Part shown: one piece after another, positions 24,898 through 36,420 of the stretch
Numbering within the stretch: the first letter of the stretch is position 1
Layout of the letters: the number at the start of each line of letters is the position of its first letter
Assembly (NCBI GenBank): GCA_036583965.1
Contig: JAZBQD010000022.1
Coordinates: 2,414,001 to 2,478,000 of the forward strand
Source of the DNA: Prunella strophiata
Lineage: Eukaryota; Chordata; Aves; Passeriformes; Prunellidae
Length of the DNA stretch: 64,000 nucleotides
Reading direction: 5' to 3'
The notes under the pieces: model-generated
What the model saw: the letters and a program-made list of their open reading frames with translations, nothing else
The model's database searches: none
What the model was told of the DNA's origin: nothing
Translations under genes and position numbers: made by a program

Positions 24898-27800
24898 TAA
24901 AATCAATCTTTTGGTGAAAAGTGTATCAATTTATTCAGCCCACATAGGCTGTTAGTGCTGGGTAGTTTGTGGCTGCAATTCCTGCCCCCCCATCCACCCA
25001 CCTAAGGGAAAAAAAATTCACTGAAATACTTGTCTTCATAGGAAATGCAACACCAAAAAAATGTACTTGACACGCAAAATTCTGTGAAAAGTCTGACATG
25101 AGGACCTCTGAAAAGCCTGAGGCCAAACTGCACCCGGGAACACACACAGCACAAAACCTGTGCCAAGGGCTATTTATCTTCATTTTATCCCATTCAGCCA
25201 GGAGCTTTCAGGGGGTCTTGGTCACCGTACCAAAGAACTGCTCCCATCACCACTGTCCCAACAGCACCAGCATCCCCCATCCCTCCTGTCCAGCCTGGAT
25301 CCTTCACAGGGCTGAACCCCCAGCAGGGAGAAGGAGGAAGCTCCACAAGCTGCCTCCATCCTCTGTCCCAGCAGTCTGATTTTTATTACCTCCGTCCCCA
25401 TTTAGGAGTAACCACATGACAAAGCCGAGCGCAATCCTGCCCGGGGAGCTCGCCTGGGATTGCCTCTCCCTCCCTCCCTCCCTCCACAGGAACACAGCAT
25501 TTTAGCAAGTTTTCCCTCCACAGCAGAATTTGTGGCTACAAAGATTTAATTTTTTTTTTTTTTTGAGATGCCTGTTCTGCCTCCAAACATTTGCTTAAAA
25601 ACAAGTTGAACTTAAAAAAAAAAACCCTAAAACCCCAACAAAAAATAAACCACTAATGAATCACAGTTCCTAGCAAATGAGCAATTGCAGTTGACACAAT
25701 GAATTATGCCTGAAGCAAGCTGGGAAACATATTTTGCAAATGATCTCATCCACAGGCAAACCTGGCATGACACTTGATTTGCTAAAAAAGACACAAAGCC
25801 TGTCAAAATTCCTGTCACTCCGCAAATAAAGTCAGGTAGAGAAAAACCAACAGCCTCACCCTCTTTTAAGCACGCTTCACCTATTTCTCAATTGCTCTAC
25901 AGGCTTGATTTAATAAAATAAAAAAAACCCCACACGCCCTCCTGTAGGTGTGCCCATCCCAGTGGGTGCTGAGGGCCATCAGATCCACTGCCACTTCCCT
26001 GGATGAGGAATAAATGGGCTGGGAAGCTGCTCTCTGGATGCCAAACCCAGGCTCAGCTTGATTTGAAGCCTAATTGCAGCAAGATACGATGCTCGCTCTG
26101 GCCATTAGGTATGGCAGGGAACTCACAATTCCCTTTAATTTCCTCCAGCTGCATGCCTGGGTTTTATTTCTCTCATTGCATTCAAGTAAACTCAAAAGGT
26201 TAGAAAAGAGGGGGGGAAAAGCCACTCAAGTGCAGCCCCCCCTGCTCCTCAGCATCCCTGGAGCTGTCTCAGTGCAGTTCCCTTCGGCCCAGCACATCCC
26301 ACCCTATTTCCCCACCTGAAAAGCTGCTGGCTCAGAAAACCTGGAAAAACTCAAAGCCATGGCTGAGCCCTCCTTCTAACCCCATTTTGTCAGGCTCAAG
26401 TATTTTTAAACACAGAGCAAAGCAGGAGCTGAGTCCCAGCACTCTTTCCCGGGCTGTTCCATGATGTTTGTCCCCAATCCATGTCACCCCAGTGCTGCTG
26501 TGCCAGCAGAGCCAGCTCTGATCCCATCCCTGCCGACCCCACAGCCCTCCAAGACAGCCTGAAATAAATATTTCCATTCCAAGGTGAGCTGGGCTGTGTC
26601 CCCAGCCAGGAAAGCACAGTCTGGAGGTTTCTCCCAAGCCAGCCCAGAGCTCCCTGGCTGGATCAGGCTCTGGCAGGAGCTCTGTTGGTGTTTCTTCCCT
26701 GGCCAGCAATGCTGCAAAGTGGCCTCGCTCCTCCTGACACCTCCAGCTGGGATCTGAGCCAAAGCCCAGCCCAGAGGGACTCACCTGGATGCTCCAGCCA
26801 GGCTCAAGTTCAAGGAGAAGGGATTTTTCTTTCCTGGACTTACAAGCAGTGAGGATGCTCCGTGTCCCCCCGAGCGTGGGGATGCTGCCCTGTCACTGGC
26901 ACCAGCCAAGAGCAGCCAAAATCTGCCTCCAGTTCCAGCAGGCTCCCTCAGGAAAGCACAGTCATGGCTGGGGAAGCTAAAAGGCTTTTATATTGCCAGA
27001 GGGCTCCAAAAATATCACTTCCAAAGAGATCCAGCATCAACGCACGCATCCTGGCTAATGGCATCCATCTCTCAGAACAAAGAGGGGCTCTGGGAAAAGC
27101 TTGGGGAGCCCTGGACAACATTTTGGGAACACTGCCCTGCACAGCCACAGCCCAACCAACTCACAGACCACATTCTCTGGCCCCAGTGGGACCCCCTGCT
27201 CCTGCCCTGATGCCTGGCTTTACTTCTGCTCTCTGTAATTTCCAGCCGCCTTGGGAGGTTTTTTTTCTTTTGACAAATTTTAAGTTTCAGAAATCCATCC
27301 CCACCCTCCTCTGTCCCAATAGGACAGCTGTTACCCAGTGAAGCCTTAATTAAAAGGCCTCTGCAGGAGGAAAAACCCCAAAACACAGCAGTTACAGCCA
27401 CAGAAGGACATTTACTCTCAGAAGGGAGAGGATGAGACCCCTAACTTTTTTTATAGTTGCCACTTCAAATTCCCAGCATTATCACCTCCATCACCCTCAC
27501 CTTGGGGTCACAGCCTCACTGTCCCCAGCTAGGCAAGCCACAGCAAGTCAGCTCCTAAGGAACAGCTCAGCTTTGCTCTTTTCAGTTAGAAAAGCTTTCA
27601 GACTTTCAGAGCAGGCTGTGAATCTGGCAGGAAATTTGGGGGGAGGCGTGCTGGGATGCTGCAGTTTGGAGCAGCCCTGCTTCTCCCAAGGACCCCAGTG
27701 GCAGTGTCCCCACGGAGCAGCAGCAGCAATCATCCCGGTTTGTTTACCGATCCCAGCTTCTCCTGCTGTTTAATATTTCAGCTGGAGAAGGTGAGCCGGC

Positions 27801-27959
27801 ACGCCAGCCCCTCAATTACACAGGGCGAGAGGCAAACACTTGGCAGGCAGCGAGCACATCAAGCTGCCCACAAGCCTCGCAAATGCCTCCGGAAAGGAGG
27901 AGGGGGGAAAGAAGGAAAAAAAAAAAAAAAAAAAAGAATATTCAAATTAATGAGCCGGC
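24898..27959. other. Non-coding stretch, no gene seen
   Basis: Unique mixed sequence. A (CCCT)n-type tract lies at 25467-25487, a T-run at 25550-25564 and an A-run at 27918-27935 at the CpG-island edge. No exon recognised. Confidence 0.5.
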
Positions 27960-28111
27960 GGGTAATGGAGACTTGGCTGGAAGTGATCCTGCACTTCGCC
28001 GTCGGCCGGGCCGGCGGAGCAGCACGCGATGTACCGCGGGCGCTGGGCTTCCTTGCCTTTTCCTCGGGCAGGGAAGATGTTTGGAGAAGTCCTTGAGCGC
28101 TGTAACTCCGC

Positions 28112-28139
28112 GGGCAGGGCAGGGCAGGGCAGGGCAGGG
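28112..28139 (+). repeat. (GGGCA)n short repeat in the CpG island
   Basis: Five near-perfect GGGCA units. On the plus strand they form closely spaced G-triplets with one- or two-base loops, a G-quadruplex-capable sequence. Confidence 0.85.
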
Positions 28140-28611
28140 GAGCGCTCCCCCGGCCGAGCCCGACCCCGACCCCGGCACCGCCGGAGCGGCTCCAGCCCCC
28201 GCGACCGAGGGGCCCCGCCGGGATGGGGGCGCATCTCGCCCGTCCAAGGGGACCCCCCGAGCCCCCGCCGCCCCACGGCTCGGAAGGTGCATCCCCAAAC
28301 CCCAATTTCAGCGTTCCGCCGGGTTTTGGATTTCAACCTCTCCCTTTTCGCAGCGCTTCCCTCCCCTGGGAGCCAAAGTCCGAGCCTGCGCCTCATTTAT
28401 CCCCGACCCGCAGCCCCCCGAGCGGGGCTCCGCACAGCCCATCCCCGCATTGCCGCAGGACCGCCGGGAGCCCCCGAACCCCCTCCCCACGGGGGTCCCG
28501 GGGGGCACAGCCCGGCAGGACCCCCTGCCCTGCCCTTCCCCTCCCGCACACCCGCCCGGGACCCCCGAGACCCCCGGCACGGCGGGTGAAGGGCGCGATG
28601 TGCGCTGCCCC

Positions 28612-28650
28612 CAGCCCAGCCCAGCCCAGCCCGGCCCGGCCCGGCCCGGC
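28612..28650 (+). repeat. (CAGCC)n/(CGGCC)n repeat in the CpG island
   Basis: Pentanucleotide units CAGCC change to CGGCC partway along. Possibly one repeat in which the A/G position differs through CpG decay. Confidence 0.8.
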
Positions 28651-28738
28651 GGCGATGCGGGCTCGGCGCTGCCCCGGGGCCGGTGCCGGGGCCGGGCCGG
28701 GGGTCGGGGCCGGGCGGGGGTCCCGGGGCTGCGCTCAC

Positions 28739-29110
28739 CTGCGGGGCGCCGGCCCCCGAGGCTGCCCTGGGCCTGACGCGGCGGGGCCGGGCGGCGGCAG
28801 GAAGTGATTCCAGCCGCTCCTCACATGGACTTTCCCTGACCTCGCCCAGCAGCGCCGGCAGCCGCCGCTCAGACCGGCCCGGCGGGACCGGCACCGGCAG
28901 CGGCTCCGCGCCAGCGCCGCCCGCGGCGGGGGCGGGCGGGGGGCGGCACCGGCCCGGGGGGAGCCGCGGGAGGAGCCGCGGGGGCGGCACCGGCACCGGG
29001 ACCGGCGCGGACGCCCCGAACCCCCCCGGGCCCGCGCCCCCCGCCCCGGGCCGCGGGAGGGGCGGGCACGGTCCCGGAGCGGGGCGGGGACCGCGGGGTT
29101 CGGGCTGCTG
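28739..29110 (-). other. Candidate non-coding first exon (NACC2?), 5' end approximate
   Basis: A strong minus-strand donor, CCCCGCAG|GTGAGCGC, places the exon end at 28739 and the intron start at 28738. The sequence upstream is promoter-like CpG island without a recognisable coding start, consistent with a non-coding first exon. The 5' boundary is only the island edge. If the identification is right, transcription proceeds toward position 1 and the first coding exon lies outside the window. Confidence 0.35.
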
Positions 29111-29140
29111 CCCTCGGCTCCCCATGTGCGCTACCTACTC

Positions 29141-29835
29141 TAGATTTTATTTAATTTTAGTCTATTTTATTTTAGTCTATTCTAATATTTTATTCTACTC
29201 TGTTCTATTATCTTTTAATTTTTTTTTTAATTTTTTAAAAATTATTTTATGTTTTTTATTTTATTTTATTTTATTTTATTTTATTTTATTTTATTTTATT
29301 TTATTTTATTTTATTTTATTTTATTTTATTTTATTTTATTTTATTTTATTTTATTTTATTTTATTTTATTTTATTTTATTTTATTTTATTTTATTTTATT
29401 TTATTTTATTTTATTTTATTTTATTTTATTTTATTTATTTTCTAATTTTATTTTCAATTTCTACTTTATTCTCTTTATTTTTAAAATTTTCTGGTTTATT
29501 TTTGTGTTCATTTTTGTCTATTTTATTTTATTTTATTTTATTTTATTTTATTTTATTTTATTTTATTTTATTTTATTTTATTTTATTTTATTTTATTTTA
29601 TTTTATTTTATTTTATTTTATTTTATTTTATTTTATTTTATTTTATTTTATTTTATTTTATTTTATTTTATTTTATTTTATTTTATTTTATTTTATTTTA
29701 TTTTATTTTATTTTATTTTATTTTATTTTATTTTATTTTATTTTATTTTATTTCATTTAATATTTTTTTCATTTAATCTCATTCCTGTTATTTATTTTTA
29801 TTTACATTTATTTTCTTAATTATTTCACTATATAA
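29141..29835. repeat. AT-only tract with two (TTTTA)n arrays
   Basis: This starts about 20 bp after the CpG island and is almost free of G and C. It comprises TCTA/TTTA-type degenerate sequence, a pure (TTTTA)n array of about 36 units (29254-29436), an 84-bp degenerate spacer, a perfect 46-unit array (29521-29750) and a TTTCATTTAAT-type tail. On the minus strand it is (TAAAA)n upstream of the inferred promoter. Confidence 0.97.
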
Positions 29836-30671
29836 TTAGTTTCCATCCCCAGGAAAACCCACTGGAGTTTTGGGTTTATCCCAGCCCAGATGTGCTGTCC
29901 CAGGGAGATGCCCTGTGCTGACCCACAGCTCCAGGGCCTCCCCTTTTCCATCCCCTCCTCCTGCAGAAAAAGCCTTTCAAGCCTCACAAAAAGCAGAATA
30001 ATCTGAGGTGGGACTGCTCGAGCCTTGTGGGCACATTTCCATTCCCAATTTCATCCTCCAGCCTAAAAAATTAAAAAAAGTCCTTTTGCTTTGTTGCCTC
30101 CCTAAGCCCAAAATATTAAAATCAGCAAATTTGCATGATGAAAGTGTGCAGCGTTGGCCCTACGTCTGCTAAAGGAATTTCAAAGGAGTAACAAAAAACC
30201 TCTTTAGAGCAGGAGCCTCTTGCTGTCTGCTTTGCATGCGAGATTATGTCAGAACTTCTTTGGATCTGGAAGTTTCTCTTCTCTCACACTCACCAACATT
30301 CATCATTTCGAGGCTGCCTTAAAACCTGCAGCAAAATATCCCCATATTTTAAAAATCAGCATTGAATGCCTAGAACTGCTCAAGGCTGAGGAATTTCATT
30401 AGCACTTGACACTTTAAAAAACAGTGTCAGGTCAGGACAAACACATTTGCTTTTCTGCTCAAGATAAATTCGGGTTTTTTTTTTTTAGAAATGATGCATG
30501 AGAAATATGTCCCCAAACCTCGTTCTGAGGCAGAGCAGCCGTAGAACCCTCCCAGTGTGAGACCCCAGCTCCTCTTCCTCGGGGTTCACTGCAGCATCTC
30601 ATCAGGATGGAAAAGGGGGAATGGCTTCCAGCTGAGGGAGGGCAGGGTTAGCTGGGATTTTGGGGAGAAAT
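29836..30671. other. Unique sequence, no gene seen
   Basis: AT-moderate DNA upstream of the CpG island with no recognisable element. A T-run lies at 30475-30485. Confidence 0.5.
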
Positions 30672-30777
30672 CCTTCCCTGGGAGGGTGGGGATGCCCAGA
30701 GGAGCTGTGGCTGCATCCCTGGAAGTGTCCCAGGCCAGCTTGGACAGGGCTTGGAGCCACCTGGCACAGGGAGAGGT
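30672..30777 (+). mobile_element. CR1 LINE 3'-region fragment, plus
   Basis: GGGGATGCCCAGAGGAGCTG, TGGCTGCATCCCTGGAAGTG and CTTGGACAGGGCTTGGAGCC match the CR1 region 5' of the terminal segment; the end of the element is missing. Confidence 0.85.
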
Positions 30778-30935
30778 GAAATATGAGAACCATCTCCTGC
30801 AAGAACTTCCCCTGGCACAGGAGATGCCCCAAACCACCTCGTGGGGCCACAGCACTGCTCCTGGGGGGCAAACACCCCTGGGGGGTGACCAGCAGTGTCC
30901 CCTGTCCCTCCCTGAGCAGCACAGCCACATCAGAG

Positions 30936-31078
30936 CATCCCTGTGTCACAGAGGACGTGGGGACACTGCTCAGGGGATGGTGCATCCCTGTGTCACAGAG
31001 GACATGGGGACACTGCTCAGGGGACTGGTGCATCCCTGTGTCACAGAGGACGTGGGGACAAGGCTCAGTGGCCCCAAG
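30936..31078 (+). repeat. 47/48-bp tandem repeat, 3 copies
   Basis: Units start CATCCCTGTGTCACAGAGGA at 30936, 30983 and 31031. Copies one and two differ by one substitution and one inserted base; the third diverges near its end (AAGGCTCAGTGG). Confidence 0.9.
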
Positions 31079-33547
31079 GTGCTTCACTGAGCAGCTCCAC
31101 GCCCTGGCTCAGAGCAGGGATTTGGGGTCTGGGAGCCCCCAGCACCTCCCTGAGGCTCTCAGAAAATGCAGCCACATCCACGGGGAGCTGCAGAGCTGCA
31201 GAACTCCTGTCCCTCCTCCAGTGCTCCAAGAGGAGAGGAAATCTGAGCTCTGTGACTCGCCCAGGGCCTGCCCAGCTTTGGGAGACAGCAGAGCCTGTTA
31301 ATGCTCCAGTCCAGCAGCATCCTCCCTCCCTTCAGCCATGGACATTTTAAAAATGTTCTGTGATGGAGAAAGAAACATTTCTTAAGTACCATTTGATGTC
31401 TCGGAATGGCTCCGGGGCTAGAGAAAACATGTTTATTTACTACTCTGCTGATTTTAATGCGAAAGATTGGTTCAGTGAGTAGAGGAAACAAACCAGGCAA
31501 CATTTTCCATAATGTCTGCAAAGTGTTCTTGGGCTGCGGAAATATTTTCTTTCTCTCTCTCTCTCTTGCCTGTGTTTTTTTCAATCTAGCATTTCAAATT
31601 GAAGAATGGCTTGAGGGCTGAAGAAATCACTTGATAAAATACCCAACATTTACATTCTTGCAGGAGAACAGCTAACTTTTTTATTTTTTTTTCCATCTGA
31701 ACAGTGGTTTAGTGAAGCAGAAGAAACAATCCTGCAGCATCCCACGTCCCTTTAACCCTTTCTGGCTGCAGCTCTTCAGCTGAACTTTCACTGCTCACTG
31801 CAAAGCTTTAGGGATTTTGTTCCTTCTCCAAATTCTGGGCTCTAAGGCCACTGAAAATGGCTAAAATACACTTTGCAGCTTGATTTCCAGGTGGATTTCT
31901 GAATGTCTGGGGTGAGGGAAGCCAGCCTGGCTGGGGACCAGCCCATGGCAAAGCATCAACTTGCTGCACCAATCTCTGATTTATTTTGTGCAGGGACGTG
32001 ACTTTCCAGCAAACTTTGGAAAGCAAAAAGGTCTTTCTAAACTTCCTGCCCCCAGAGATGCTGCAGTGGGAATGCCCCTGGACTGAGTCCCAGCCCTTTG
32101 TGGTGGTGGGGATCACCCTGAGCACCCACAGGGCTGGAAGGGGTGCTGGAAGACATGCAGAAATTCAGGAGTCTGCCAGGAGACTCCTTATCCTGCAGCA
32201 ATCCTTCAGAGGACTTTGCAAAGAGCATCAACTGCCACATTAGGAAGAATTTTTGTAGTTTGCTTTGTAGGTAGAATAAGTTTTGTCTCCCCAGCCCAAG
32301 GTGTGAATAATATTTGTGCTGGGCTGTGAGCTACAAGGCCTTGTGGAGGGTGGAGAGAATCTCCAGGAACCTTCCCTGTGGTGGCCCACTTAGCCAGCAC
32401 TGCAGCACAATTGATATTCATGGAGGGAGGAGAGGGCACACGGCTCTGTTACAGCCCAGCAAAGTTCCCTGGGATTAGCATAACACCCAGAATGGTGGCA
32501 AACAACAGAACAAAATGTGTCAGAACCCCTCATTTCTGTGCTTTGCTTATTCATGCCAGAGGGATCTGCCTTTTCCTTTTCCTCTCCCCTTCACAGCAGC
32601 CCGGTGGACTTTGCCAGGTGATGAGTTCTGCTTGTTGTCTCCCTCCTGCAGGAATAGAGACAATCTCTAAAACCAAAGGACAGCACCATGAGGGAGGGGA
32701 GAGCCCATTCCTGGGGGATTTGTGGCCACAAATTGCCTCCCCCAGAGGCTCTGGCCACGGGGAGCAGTGACTCTCAAACCAGGGCTGAAGGCAGCTCTTG
32801 CACCACCTTTCCTCCTGGAAAATGGAGATTAAGAGGTTTGATGACAACGTGTGGCCGTGCTGGGACTTCTTCATCTGCTGGCCCTGCCTCCCTTGTTGTG
32901 GTGTCTCCATCTCCTCCTCCTGCTCCAGGATTTCTCTCTGCTCCCATCAGGGAGCCTGGCTGGGGTGGATTTCACTGGGAAAGCTCTAACCCTGCTGCAG
33001 TAAATCTCTGCTGGGTCACAGGGGGTCTCATTCCAGCCCAGCAATGTTCCCATGTCAGCCCCCAGAGCTCCCCCGGGAGGCCTGTGCTCAGAATTGGCAT
33101 TTTGATGGGGTTTGAGCTGCTGGACCCGGCTGTGACCCTGCCACGCAGCCCTCTGCTGACAAGAGCCATCCCCCACAGCCTGCAGTGCCACACACGGCAG
33201 GAGGGATGAGGTGTTAACACCACGTTTGGGGACAAGCCCCTGAAACCTTTGCTCAGCCAAAGCCACAGCACCCAGGGGGATGATTCCTTCCCCAAGACAG
33301 CCTTTTGTTTGTTGTCTTTGGTGGCTGTTCAGCTCTGTGATTTTTTTTCTCTGTGGGGTTTTCTCCTTCCCAGCTCTGGAAGGGGTGTGATGGCTCCAGC
33401 TCTCCCAGCTCTCCATCCACTCCAGCTCCTGTGATGGCAGCCAGGAGAGGGAAGCTCTGCTGGCAGCCTCTGCCACCTCACTGCTCTGGGCAGGGCTTTC
33501 CCTGCACCATGGAGACACTCATGGGGTGGTGGGATGGACCCAGACGT
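31079..33547. other. Non-coding stretch, no gene seen
   Basis: Unique DNA with a (TC)n tract (31549-31566). AT-rich portion at 31340-31700. No exon recognised. Confidence 0.5.
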
Positions 33548-33548
33548 T

Positions 33549-33667
33549 CATGGAATCCCAGAATGGTTTGGAAGGGACCTTAAACACCATCCCAATCCAA
33601 GGCAGTGACACCTTCCACCACTCCAAGCCCTTCCCAGCCTGCCATTGGACACTTCCAGGGATGAGAT
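33549..33667 (-). mobile_element. CR1 LINE 3'-end fragment, minus
   Basis: Plus-strand reading: ATGGAATCCCAGAATGGTTT, GGAAGGGACCTTAAACACCA, GTGACACCTTCCACCACTCC and GGACACTTCCAGGGATGAG, the reverse complement of the CR1 terminus with the ends of the octamer repeat. Confidence 0.9.
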
Positions 33668-35295
33668 GAAGTTAAAGTTGTTCTTTTTTATGAATATCAT
33701 AAATAAATCTCTGAGCTCTTCACATGAAGCCTCCGCACAAGGCTCGAGCATCGCCCTGTGCCACGCAGCTGACACGGTGCAGATGTGGATTATTTTGACT
33801 CCAGCCAGGCTTATTTGATTTACATTAAAATGCTTAGGAATAAGTTAAAACAAACAGAAATGAGATGTCTCCAAGGCAGCTGCATTGTCCTGACCAAACT
33901 GGCACAAGGCTGTGTGTAAAAAGGCTTTACTTGTTAGTAAATAGAGAAATCCTTCAGATCCTGCAGGGAGAATTGCTCCAGAAGCTCAAGGCACAGCTTG
34001 TTTCCAGCTGGGTCCCCCGAGGTGAGAGCAGGACAACAACAGAAAATCATGTATCATTGGCCTGTTTTAGTAATTATTTATTATATAATGGTGTGGTGCC
34101 TGTGCAAGTGGGAGAAGAGAAAGCCCAGCCCTGGGAGGCATTTTCTGGCTGTGTCAATTCGTGGCAGGTACTCACAGCCTGGCTCAGCTGTGCCTGGGGG
34201 CCTCTGACCTCCCTGGACACAGCCTGCAGACTGTTTTCCCAGGAGCAGCATTAAAATAAATTTCCATAAAAGTATCTGCTTTCATCTCAGAGACTCAACG
34301 TGCTGGTGGATGGAACCTCGTCTGGTAAATGATGTTGATATTTAATTGCTTCCAAAGCTCAGAAATGGTATTTCAGTCGAGCTGGCACAATTCACAGGGC
34401 ACCACCAGCCTTGCTCTGGCTGCTGCTCTCCCTCTGAGCTCTGCCCATGATTTCTGCTCCCCAGATGAACCATCTGACACTTGGCTGTGGGAGCAGATAT
34501 CCTGTCAGTGCTGGATCCAGGAGCCCTGGGAGACTGAGCAGCTCTGCAAGGGACTCACTCCTGCTGCAGCTTTGCACTGGAGGCAGGCTTTGCTTCAAAG
34601 AGTTTGGAAAACTGGGAAGGAGCTTCTCTTTTGGGTCTGGCAGAGGAGGTGAAGCTGCTCCCTGGGCACCCCTGCAATGAGGAGGGGACCAGCCTGGGGG
34701 ATTTGGGGGCACAGAGCAACACCTCGTGGTGTATCCCAGCCCAAACTCCCTGCAGGCTCTCTCAGGCCTCTCACAGAGTGTGGCTCATTTCTCTGATACA
34801 ACCATCACTTTGTCAAAGTCTTTCTAGGTTCATAATTTTAATTCATTTAAAGCTGACCCCTCAGTTGTCTGCTGAGCCAATAAATGGTGCTCAGCTCTCC
34901 CTACAGACCCTCTTACACCCCTCACTGTTTCTGATGTGGGTGCTCAGGAGCACAAGCAAGATGCCTTTAAATCAAGATGCTCAGGTCACCCTTGCAGGGC
35001 GAGTAACTCTGGCCAGGTGGAAAGGGGAGGAGGTGGCCACGTGTCTGCTCTGCAGGAGATGATGATACCCTCGATGAGAGCATGAAACTGCCAGAGACAG
35101 AGGCAGGCATTTGATTTTTCTAAGCTAAGCATGTAAATGAGACTGGCATAATCGGTCTGTGTTTCCCCTTCCTTTCTGTAGAGGAATATTTTGGGTTGAA
35201 GTGTCTGTGATGTGACTGATGCAGCGAGTCAGCGCTGTCAGAGCCTGATTCACGAGTCGGTGCTGCAGTGCTGGGGGTGGGAGCGGGTAACCTTG
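33668..35295. other. Non-coding stretch, no gene seen
   Basis: Unique mixed sequence; nothing recognised. Confidence 0.5.
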
Positions 35296-35296
35296 G

Positions 35297-35347
35297 CTCC
35301 TGCTCCTCCTCCTCCTCCTCCTCCTCCTCCTGCTGCTGCTGCTGCTC
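35297..35347. repeat. (CTC)n/(CTG)n trinucleotide tract
   Basis: A run of about ten CTC/TCC triplets leads into five or six CTG triplets. Pure enough to be polymorphic. Confidence 0.85.
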
Positions 35348-36159
35348 TGCCGGGATCCGGTGTCACCGGCAGGGAGCGGCTCTGTCCCCGCTGGGAAGGG
35401 GCTGACCCTGCTCACGGCAGCAGCAGGTGGACAGTGAAACCATCAGAGCTGGGCTCCTCTCCTGGTCACTGCCCATGGACATGGAGCAGCCCAGATGTCT
35501 CCTGAAATATTGTTCCTGGGCTCGGGATGGGCTGGGTTTTGTTTCGAGTGACTCTCGGTGCTGAAGGGAAGCCAAAACTCTTCACATTTCCCACAGAACT
35601 CGAGTGTGATCTTATCACAGGAGCTGCAGTAGGGCCTGTGCATTGGCACAGCTCCTTTGCTATTGTTGGGAAAGTCTTGGTCTGAGAAAATTTGGAGTAA
35701 TAATGATCCCCCCTGAAGGGTATTGTTACTCTTTATTCTGTGTTTGCCCTGGTAGCTGTACCCTTAAAGCAGAGAGGGCACCCCAAGAAGAGTCACTGCT
35801 TCAGCCCACCCAGGACAACACTCCAAGGGAGGGGAGAGAGCTTTGCCAGCCAAAAATCTATTGGAAAGAAACCTTCAGCTGATTAATTTTCCAGCTTTCC
35901 CACAACAGTTCTGGGAGCTTTTGTTTCCCATTGTCATAAAACAAATTTCTAAGCCACTCTTCACGAGGAGCTGGGCAGGGATGTGATGTCCTGCCCACCC
36001 CTGACCCATCCACCCCTGTGGGATGAATCCCACCTGTTCCAGGTGCCCCTGCTGGGGTTGGGCTGGGCTCCTGGCACCAGGCAGGAGGAGGAACTGGAGC
36101 AACCATGCTTCACACAAAAGCATGGGAAAAAACCTGCTGTGATTTACCCACACGGGGTT
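35348..36159. other. Unique sequence, no gene seen
   Basis: No exon or repeat recognised. Confidence 0.5.
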
Positions 36160-36420
36160 CAATAAACATTAGATCTGATGGCATTCATCGTTTTTTCATA
36201 GCATGCTCGATTACTGCTTCAGTTATTGCTCAAATGACATCATTCCTGGCAAAGGAATTGATTGATTTTTTAATGAATATTCATATGGCATTTCAGCCAG
36301 GAGTAGGCATTAATATTCTAAGAAAGAAGAATGAAACGTACATCCTAATTTAATGAATGATTGTAAATATGTATCTGATGGATAATGTGACTATGAGCAT
36401 TTAAAAAGGCATCCATAGTC
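36160..36420. promoter_or_regulatory. Strong candidate conserved non-coding element
   Basis: A sharply bounded AT-rich, non-repetitive block with CATCGTTTTTTCATAGCATG, AAATGACATCATTC (CRE-like), GATTGATTTTTTAATGAATA, TTCATATGGCATTTC and TAATTTAATGAATGATTG. It lies between GC-rich flanks. The density of TAAT/ATTA cores and E-box-like CATATG resembles known vertebrate developmental enhancers. Confidence 0.4.

Larger units (their letters stand above)
1..28738 (-). other. Inferred NACC2 intron 1 (no coding exon recognised)
   Basis: I searched the translations for BTB/POZ and BEN-domain sequence typical of NACC2 and saw none, nor any other family. The open frames here are short and unremarkable. 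The region carries tandem repeats, CR1 fragments and AT-rich, homeodomain/POU-site-rich blocks that resemble conserved non-coding elements; these are listed separately. The intron call is inference from the donor at 28739/28738 and human synteny. Confidence 0.3.
27960..29120. promoter_or_regulatory. CpG island, probable NACC2 promoter
   Basis: About 1.16 kb of extremely GC- and CpG-rich sequence begins after a poly(A) run (27918-27935) and stops abruptly at an AT-rich tract. It contains GGGCA repeats (28112-28139), CAGCC/CGGCC repeats (28612-28650), many G4-type G-runs on the plus strand (28925-28990) and an ETS-type CACTTCCTG on the minus strand (about 28799-28807). A minus-strand splice donor lies inside. 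Assignment to NACC2 rests on human gene order (NACC2-TMEM250-LHX3, all same strand) and on the 17-kb spacing to TMEM250; no coding sequence supports it directly. Confidence 0.5.

Noticed and set aside
28683..29819. 378-codon frame ending in a long FILFY-repeat
   Set aside because: Product of the CpG island plus the (TTTTA)n array; periodic Phe-Ile-Leu-Tyr translation of a 5-bp repeat is not a protein.
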